Below are positions 58,627-64,000 of a stretch of DNA of 64,000 nt, piece after piece. The stretch lies in the NCBI GenBank assembly GCA_937895345.1, contig CALAWP010000066.1, positions 1 through 64,000 on the forward strand, in the 5' to 3' direction. The DNA is from an uncultured Paenibacillus sp. (lineage in GTDB: Bacteria; Bacillota; Bacilli; Paenibacillales; Paenibacillaceae). The position numbers and the translations under genes are program-made. Below the pieces are notes generated by a model. It had not been told where the DNA came from. It was given only the letters and a program-made list of their open reading frames with translations, and did not search any database. The stretch's first letter is position 1. Each line of letters starts with the position of its first letter.

Positions 58627-60669
58627 CTACAGTTGGAACGCCGTCCGGATGCGCTCCGCGACACGCTCGGCGGTAAAGCCGTATTCCTCCATCACTTTCG
58701 CCTGCTTCGCGGACGCGCCGAACGTTCGGATGCCGATCAGCAGTCCTTCGGCTCCGACGACGCTTTCCCAGCCGCTCGGATGCGCCATCTCGATGGCGGC
58801 GTTCGCTTTGACCGCCGGATCGATGACGGCATGGCGGTACTCGGCAGGCTGCCGCTCGAACAGCTCTTTGCTCGGCATGCTGACGACGCGCACTTTAATG
58901 CCGGACTTTTCGAGCAGAGCCTTCGCTTCGATCGCCAGACTTACTTCCGAGCCGGTCGCAATGAGCTGCACATCGGGCCGTCCGCCTTCTCCGCCGTTCG
59001 GACCGCCCAAGCCGTCCGACTCCGCCGCGATGTAGCCGCCCCTGGCGACGCCTTCCGCCGCCTTCTCCGCCGTCCCCGGCAATACCGGCAAGTTCTGGCG
59101 GGACAATGCCAGCACGATCGGTCCTTCCTTCGCTTCCAACGCATATCGCCATGCGGCGGACGTTTCGTTGGCATCCGCCGGCCTGAACAGCGTCAAGCCC
59201 GGAATGAGCCGGAGCGACGGAATTTGCTCGATCGGCTGATGCGTCGGCCCGTCCTCTCCTACGGCAATGCTGTCGTGCGTAAATACATAGACCACCGGCA
59301 ATTTCATCAGCGCCGACAAACGGATCGCGCCCCTTAAATAATCGCTGAAGACGAGAAACGTTCCGCCGTACACACGCAAGCCGCCGTGCAGCATCATGCC
59401 GTTCAGCGCCGCTCCCATCGCAAATTCGCGCACTCCGAACCATAAGTTCCGTCCCGTGTAGCTGCCTGGCCCGAAAGCGCCGGTTTCCGCCATGGCCGTC
59501 ATGTTGGAGCTGGCCAGATCGGCCGAACCGCCGATCAGAAGCGGCAAAGCAGGCGCCAGCGCATTAATCGCCTTGCCCGATGCGGCGCGGGTCGATACGG
59601 CGCCGTCTTCCGGAGCGTATTCCGGCAGCCGCTCCTCCCACCCGTGGGGCAGCTCTCCGAGCATCGCCGTTTCCAGCGCCTCCGCCAGCTCCGGATGCGC
59701 ATCGCGGTAAGCCGAGAACGTTGCTTCCCATGCGGCCTGCGCCTGTTTCCCTTGCTCCATCGCTTCGCGATAGCGGCCGTATACTTCGTCCGGCACGTAA
59801 AACTCCGGCTCCGCCGGCCAGCCGAGCGCCTCCTTTGTCAGCCGCAGCTCCTCCTTGCCGAGCGGGGAGCCGTGCGTCCCGCCATGGCCGCCCTTGCCGG
59901 CCTTGTTCGGGCTGCCGTAGCCGATCGTCGTTTTTACTTCGATCAGGGTCGGCTGACCGGATACGCGTTTCGCTTCCTCGATGGCCGCCGCTATAGCATT
60001 AACGTCGTTTTGATCCTCCACCCGCAAATAATGCCAGCCGCAAGCTTCGAATTTGGCGGCGGTGTTCTCGGAGAACGACATCGACAGCTCGCCGTCGAGC
60101 GAAATATCGTTGGAATCGTACAGGACGATCAGCTTGCCAAGCTTCAAATGTCCGGCCAGCGACACCGCCTCGCTTGCGACGCCCTCCATCAGATCGCCGT
60201 CGCCGCAAATCGCGAAGGTGTAATGGTCGACGACCCGGTACGGCCCGCGATTGAACGCGGCGGACAAGTGCGCTTCGGCCATCGCCAGGCCGACCGCCAT
60301 CGCCAGTCCTTGCCCCAGCGGCCCGGTAGTCGCCTCGACGCCCGGCGTATGCCCGTATTCCGGATGGCCCGGCGTGCGGCTGCCCCATTGGCGAAAGCTC
60401 TTGATGTCGTCCATCGTCAAGTCGTAGCCGCTCAAATGAAGCAGACTGTACAGCAGCATCGAGCCGTGTCCCGCCGACAGGACGAAGCGGTCGCGGTTGA
60501 ACCAGGCCGGATCGGCCGGATTATGCTTCATTCCTTTCGTCCATAACGCATACCCCATTGGCGCCGCTCCCATCGGCATGCCGGGATGGCCGATGCCCGC
60601 CCGTTCCACGGCGTCGATGGCAAGCGTTCGGATCGCATTGATGCACAACGTATCGATTGATGTCGTCAT
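58627..60669 (-). CDS. tkt: Transketolase
   Basis: Thiamine-diphosphate enzyme moving two-carbon units in the pentose phosphate pathway; here it would process pentoses from the arabinan/xylan locus. 680 aa. Domains in order: TPP-binding (GHPGMPMGAAPMG; GDGDLMEGVASEA), PYR domain (GGSADLASSNMT; FTHDSIAVGEDGPTHQPIEQ) and C-terminal domain. The start is the ATG with AGGGGA about 9 nt upstream; the upstream in-frame ATG (60708) is not family-like. Divergent from a LysR gene. Confidence 0.96.
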   Translation of the reverse strand: MTTSIDTLCINAIRTLAIDAVERAGIGHPGMPMGAAPMGYALWTKGMKHNPADPAWFNRDRFVLSAGHGSMLLYSLLHLSGYDLTMDDIKSFRQWGSRTPGHPEYGHTPGVEATTGPLGQGLAMAVGLAMAEAHLSAAFNRGPYRVVDHYTFAICGDGDLMEGVASEAVSLAGHLKLGKLIVLYDSNDISLDGELSMSFSENTAAKFEACGWHYLRVEDQNDVNAIAAAIEEAKRVSGQPTLIEVKTTIGYGSPNKAGKGGHGGTHGSPLGKEELRLTKEALGWPAEPEFYVPDEVYGRYREAMEQGKQAQAAWEATFSAYRDAHPELAEALETAMLGELPHGWEERLPEYAPEDGAVSTRAASGKAINALAPALPLLIGGSADLASSNMTAMAETGAFGPGSYTGRNLWFGVREFAMGAALNGMMLHGGLRVYGGTFLVFSDYLRGAIRLSALMKLPVVYVFTHDSIAVGEDGPTHQPIEQIPSLRLIPGLTLFRPADANETSAAWRYALEAKEGPIVLALSRQNLPVLPGTAEKAAEGVARGGYIAAESDGLGGPNGGEGGRPDVQLIATGSEVSLAIEAKALLEKSGIKVRVVSMPSKELFERQPAEYRHAVIDPAVKANAAIEMAHPSGWESVVGAEGLLIGIRTFGASAKQAKVMEEYGFTAERVAERIRTAFQL

Positions 60670-60775
60670 TGTTTCTTTTCCCCTATCTGGTTTGGATTGG
60701 TTATTCACAGTATAATAGGGGTTAACGCTATATAAGTAATTAATAATATCGACACTGATTATAGAAGGTGTTTAT

Positions 60776-61678
60776 ATGACTCATCAGATCCACTATGAGC
60801 TTTACCGTGTCTTTTATTGGGCCGCCAAGACGGGCAGCCTCAGTCAAGCCGCCAAAATGCTGTATATTACCCAGCCCAGCGTCAGCCATGCGATCAAGGG
60901 GCTGGAGGAGGCGTTCGGGACGGCGCTGTTTTCCCGCAGCTCCAAGGGCGTCGAGCTGACGGGCGAGGGCCGTATTTTATTTTCATACGTGGAGCAAGCT
61001 TGTCATTTTTTGAATATGGCCGAGGAAAAAATGAAGGAGCTCCGCAGCTTGAGCAGCGGCGAGCTGCGCATCGGGGGCAGCGATTCGTTGTTCAAGCATT
61101 ATTTGCTTCCGTTTATCGAGCTTTATCACGAGCGTTATCCGGGGGTTCAAATTCATTTGCTCCACGGCACGACGCCGGACATTATCGGGTACTTGAAGGA
61201 AGGGGAGATCGACCTCGGAGTCGTCCGGATGCCGGTGCACGACGCCCAATTGGAGGTGCGGGAAGGAATCATGCTGCAGGATACGTTTGTGGCGGGACCG
61301 AAATTTGAAGCATTGAAGGGGAAAAGACTGACGCTGGAGGAGCTGCTCCGCTATCCGCTCGTCATGTTTTCCCGCAGCAGCCATTCCCGTTCGGCGGTCA
61401 CCCGACTGTTCCGGGAGCAAGGCTACCGGCTGGAGCCGGAGTTCGAGCTCGGCAGCGTCGATCTGCTCATCGAATTCGCCAAACGCGGGATGGGGCTGTC
61501 GTTCGTCACTAAGGAATTTGTCGCCAAAGAGCTGGAGGAAGGCGCGCTGTTCGAGCTGCAGCTGGAGCAGCGCCTGCCGCCGTCGCAAGTCGCGGTCGTC
61601 ACGCTGAAATCGATGCCGTTGTCCAACGCGGCGGCGGCTTTTGTCGGCGAAATGAATTTGAGTCAGCGGCTGGCGTAA
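60776..61678 (+). CDS. LysR-family regulator divergent from transketolase
   Basis: 300 aa. The N-terminal helix-turn-helix (YWAAKTGSLSQAAKMLYITQ, QPSVSHAIKGLEEAFG) and C-terminal periplasmic-binding-type effector domain (ELRIGGSDSLFKHYLLPFIE) are clear. It lies 106 bp from tkt in divergent orientation, the classic LysR arrangement, so it may control tkt; the effector is unknown. AGAAGG precedes the ATG. Its 3' end overlaps the pterin dehydratase gene by 16 bp, tail to tail. Confidence 0.9.
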   Translation: MTHQIHYELYRVFYWAAKTGSLSQAAKMLYITQPSVSHAIKGLEEAFGTALFSRSSKGVELTGEGRILFSYVEQACHFLNMAEEKMKELRSLSSGELRIGGSDSLFKHYLLPFIELYHERYPGVQIHLLHGTTPDIIGYLKEGEIDLGVVRMPVHDAQLEVREGIMLQDTFVAGPKFEALKGKRLTLEELLRYPLVMFSRSSHSRSAVTRLFREQGYRLEPEFELGSVDLLIEFAKRGMGLSFVTKEFVAKELEEGALFELQLEQRLPPSQVAVVTLKSMPLSNAAAAFVGEMNLSQRLA

Positions 61679-61959
61679 AGGCTGTCGAACCTGTGCGCCG
61701 CTTCGAAATCAAGCGCGGTCAAACCGCCGGCGTTCCAGCTGGTCAGCCTTAACGTGACCACCTTGTAATCGATGGCGATCAGCGGATGATGATTCATCGC
61801 CTCCGACGCTTCGGCGACCGAATGAACGAACGCTATCGCCTCCATAAACGCCGAAAAACGGAATTTGCGAACGATCCATTTGCCGTCTTCCCGCTTCCAG
61901 CCGGAGGCGTCCGCCAGTTTCATGCCGATTTGCTCTTCCGTCAACTTCATGGTCCGCAT
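61663..61959 (-). CDS. phhB: Pterin-4a-carbinolamine dehydratase
   Basis: 98 aa. The active-site pattern EAMNHHPLIAIDYKVVTLRL fits the family His-His-Pro motif, and WNAGGLTALDFEAA ends the motif (Trp in the position that is often His). It recycles tetrahydrobiopterin-type cofactors in other bacteria, but no aromatic hydroxylase is in the window. GGAG lies 9 nt before the ATG. Confidence 0.87.
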   Translation of the reverse strand: MRTMKLTEEQIGMKLADASGWKREDGKWIVRKFRFSAFMEAIAFVHSVAEASEAMNHHPLIAIDYKVVTLRLTSWNAGGLTALDFEAAHRFDSLYASR

Positions 61960-62097
61960 GACGATTCGCTCCTTTTCGTTGGCTGCCCGGTCCGGCCGGT
62001 TTTTGAAATTGGCGGGGCAATCCGCGTCCGTCGTTGCCGTCTCATGTCGGGCGGAACTCGCCTTTTGCCCAATATCTTATGTCTGGAGGCATTCAGT

Positions 62098-62640
62098 ATG
62101 ACCACCTGCATTGCCCTGTTGAGGGGCATTAACGTCAGCGGTCACAAAAAGATCGCCATGGCGCATCTGAAATCGGTATTCGAAACGACCGGCTTCGCCA
62201 ACGTCCGAACGTACATCCAAAGCGGGAACGTGCTGTTCGAATCGGAGGAGCGCGATCCCCGCCGGCTCGAGCGCACGATCGAGCGCGAGCTGGAGCGCGC
62301 ATACGGCTTTGCCGTCAACGTCGTCATCCGGACGAAGGACGAGCTGCGCGCCGTCTTGGATCGCAATCCTTTTGCGTTTCGCGAGCTGGCGGACGGCGAC
62401 CAGCTTTACGTTACTTTTTTGGCCGGGGAGCCCGAACCGGAAGCCGTCCAACGGCTGGCCGCCTATAGCGGCGATGTCGACGAATACGCCTTTGCCCCGA
62501 GAGAAGTTTATTTGCTCTGCCGCAAAGGCTACGGCACCAGCAAGTTTTCCAACAACTTTCTGGAAAGCAAGCTGAAGCTGCCGGCAACGACCCGCAACTG
62601 GGCAACGGTCAACAAGCTCGCCGCAATGGCGGACGGTTAG
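62098..62640 (+). CDS. DUF1697 family protein
   Basis: 180 aa. The DUF1697 signature CIALLRGINVSGHKKIAMA, then YIQSGNVLFES and RKGYGTSKFSNNFLESKL near the end, is clear. Two alpha/beta repeats are expected. The function is unknown. The start is the ATG with TGGAGG about 9 nt upstream; a longer open frame upstream overlaps phhB in antisense and is not real. Confidence 0.92.
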   Translation: MTTCIALLRGINVSGHKKIAMAHLKSVFETTGFANVRTYIQSGNVLFESEERDPRRLERTIERELERAYGFAVNVVIRTKDELRAVLDRNPFAFRELADGDQLYVTFLAGEPEPEAVQRLAAYSGDVDEYAFAPREVYLLCRKGYGTSKFSNNFLESKLKLPATTRNWATVNKLAAMADG

Positions 62641-62982
62641 GGCCCGGCCGGCCTGGGCGCTTGTTCGGCCAGGACACTTCGGCTGGGCCGCAGTCGCGCA
62701 AGCGAACCGAAGCCGCAGGCTGCGCGATGACGGGCCGATGCTCAGCATCCAGAGTTGCAGCACACCACCCGCCACCGAAGACGCTGCCGCATCGCTGCAC
62801 ACCGCCCGCCACCGTGCCCAAGCCGCCGCTGCGGACTATATTGAACGATTTATCGTTCAAAACCTTCGACTTTACCGTCCTGCAGCGCCCATTTGAACGA
62901 TTTATCGTTCATCAAGCATTAGGTGTCGCCGGAAATCGCCTATTCGACTCAAAAATGGACATCCAAGAGCAATAATGTGCAT
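62641..62982. other. Intergenic region with twin operator-like palindromes
   Basis: 342 bp between convergent genes. It contains ACACC(A/G)CCCGCCACCG direct repeats near 62760 and 62803 and two copies of a TGAACGAT...ATCGTTCA palindrome. No supported gene. Confidence 0.5.
62841..62911. promoter_or_regulatory. Two identical 18-bp palindromes, centres 52 bp apart
   Basis: TGAACGAT-TT-ATCGTTCA occurs at 62842-62859 (9-bp arms if one more base is counted on each side) and at 62894-62911. Perfect dyads of this size are typical of TetR-family operators. The centres are about five helical turns apart. Confidence 0.55.
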
Positions 62983-63270
62983 TCAGACGACATCCATCCG
63001 AATTTCTTCATATTTGGGGTTAAACGAAATAACCAGTTCCTTGCCTTCCAAATACCAAAGATTGTCTTCTTCCATATAAAAGGTGATGCCTTCCGCTTCG
63101 TGCGACAAGCCTGCCGCTCGCGGCTCGTCCTTGGTCACGCCCAGCGACAGGCCGGGATGGACGCTGCCGCAGCCGCCTAACCGAACGAAAACGCGCAGGC
63201 TGTCGCCGTCGGCCAGTTCCATTTGCTCCTTGTACCATTTGGCCGCGGCCGGCTCAACCGTCAGTTTCAT
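62983..63270 (-). CDS. HesB/IscA-like protein (YneR-type)
   Basis: 95 aa. The HesB-like fold is suggested by VEPAAAKWYKEQM, FVRLGGCGSVHPGLSLGV and GKELVISFNPKYEEIRMDVV. The three Fe-S cysteines of true IscA are absent; only one Cys is seen (GGCGS). It thus belongs to the YneR subgroup without proven cluster binding. It is a single gene. Confidence 0.85.
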   Translation of the reverse strand: MKLTVEPAAAKWYKEQMELADGDSLRVFVRLGGCGSVHPGLSLGVTKDEPRAAGLSHEAEGITFYMEEDNLWYLEGKELVISFNPKYEEIRMDVV

Positions 63271-63396
63271 AGCCCGTCAGCTCCTTTAATATCGATCCGG
63301 GATTCACGCAACCCTTCGTCCTCCCATTATAACCGAAAGCCGCAGACGATGTAACGAATGACCGGGCAAGCCAGCCTCCTCCTTCATCGCTCCATC

Positions 63397-64000
63397 TCAA
63401 TCGATGGACGGGCTGCGCCGCAGCAGCCAGGCGGAACCTGGAAGCGAAATGGCCGCGAGCAGCAGCGTGACGCCGACCGACCAGCCGAACCGCGACGCCT
63501 GCGAGATTTCACCGGTTACGGCCTGATAGGCATAGCCGGGCAGCGCCCCCGGATTCCAGCCAAAATATTTCGGCATCAAGCCGGCCAGCAAGGACAGCAG
63601 AACAGCCAGACCGAGCGAAGCGAACGCCGCCCCCGCCGCGCTGCGCAGCAGCGTGCTGAACCATATCGTCGCCGCCATTGCAAAGGCCAGCCATAAGCTA
63701 TAAATCAAATAACTATACATAAATGGCGCAAAATCAACCCGTTCGATAAGCAGCCAGGTATAATACCACGACGCCAGATAGCCGGCCAAAAGGGAGCCCC
63801 AGGCGAGCAGCAGCATCGCCGCGTATTTGGAGCCGATGTAGGAGAGTATGGAAATCGGCTTGACCATCAGAATGGAAGCCGCACCGCTGTTGCGCTCTCC
63901 GGAGACGATGCCCATAAAAGCAAGCACGAGAATAAGCATGCCCATGACGCCATATTGCGACAGCGTATCGGCCAGCACCTGGGAACCGGAGGGCAGCGGT
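63397..64000 (-). CDS. ABC-2 exporter permease, partial (runs off the window)
   Basis: At least 200 residues of the C-terminal part of an ABC-2-type permease with about five helices. MGIVSGERNSGAASILMVKPISILSYIGSKY is the conserved cytoplasmic loop, and FSTLLRSAAGAAFASLGLAVLLSLLAG a later helix. The frame is open to the window edge; an internal GTG at 63978 is not the start. The ATPase should be beyond 64000. Confidence 0.85.
   Translation of the reverse strand, partial: PLPSGSQVLADTLSQYGVMGMLILVLAFMGIVSGERNSGAASILMVKPISILSYIGSKYAAMLLLAWGSLLAGYLASWYYTWLLIERVDFAPFMYSYLIYSLWLAFAMAATIWFSTLLRSAAGAAFASLGLAVLLSLLAGLMPKYFGWNPGALPGYAYQAVTGEISQASRFGWSVGVTLLLAAISLPGSAWLLRRSPSID

Noticed and set aside
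61786..62097. N-terminal extension of the DUF1697 gene
   Set aside because: It is antisense to phhB; the family start MTTCIALLRGIN follows a good ribosome binding site at 62098.

Overview
The window looks like chromosome from a Paenibacillus-like, spore-forming member of the Bacillales. The signs are moderately high GC, strong AGGAGG-type ribosome binding sites with ATG, GTG and TTG starts, a ctaCDEFG plus ctaM caa3 oxidase cluster, a YhcN/YlaJ-like spore lipoprotein, LplABC-type sugar importers and many AraC regulators paired with glycoside hydrolases. No rRNA, tRNA, CRISPR array, phage or insertion sequence was recognised.

Layout. 0-7 kb: a small membrane protein, glycerol kinase behind a GlpP-type leader, a PatB/MalY C-S lyase, and a tetR-ABC exporter operon whose first permease is frameshifted. 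6.7-7.2 kb holds a 51-bp minisatellite. 7.2-27.7 kb is a polysaccharide-utilisation locus, almost all leftward: beta-mannosidase (GH2), GH43 beta-xylosidase with an out-of-frame C-terminal module, GH88 unsaturated uronyl hydrolase, AraC, GH43, GH51 arabinofuranosidase, an LplABC-type importer, a membrane-bound AraC sensor, a GH4 enzyme and a divergent AraC. 27.8-33.7 kb: a CHRD-domain protein carrying a glycine-rich tandem repeat, a small membrane transporter, and a ytr/yha-type ABC operon with a GntR repressor and a clear operator. 33.7-39.3 kb: ctaC-D-E-F-G-M. 39.4-46.5 kb: a spore lipoprotein, DUF421, a copper cluster (copZ plus a His-rich lipoprotein) with CsoR-type boxes, GDPD plus MFS, YitT, and glutathione peroxidase with a MarR/OhrR-like inverted repeat. 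46.5-51 kb: YuiD and a Fur-regulated yclNOPQ-type siderophore importer. 51.1-58.3 kb: hexuronate catabolism, with uxaA-uxaB and a divergent AraC, then gntR-uxuA-SDR mannonate oxidoreductase. 58.4-64 kb: a 40-codon small ORF, transketolase with a divergent LysR, pterin dehydratase, DUF1697, a HesB-like protein and the start of another ABC-2 permease.

How it fits together. The polysaccharide locus would release arabinose, xylose, mannose and unsaturated uronates from pectin, arabinoxylan or gum-type material. The importer would take up oligosaccharides. The uxa and uxu genes would move hexuronates towards 2-keto-3-deoxygluconate, and transketolase would serve the pentoses. Uronate isomerase, KDG kinase and KDPG aldolase are not in the window.

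The most unusual non-coding features are a pair of ~105-bp intergenic elements, 34 kb apart, with a covarying outer stem; an 18-bp-arm AT-only perfect palindrome before the GH51 gene; twin TGAACGAT palindromes 52 bp apart; and twin GCTGCAA hairpins 52 bp apart. Two apparent frameshifts (ABC permease and GH43/Fn3) could be real decay or sequence errors. All function calls come from reading motifs; no database search was run.
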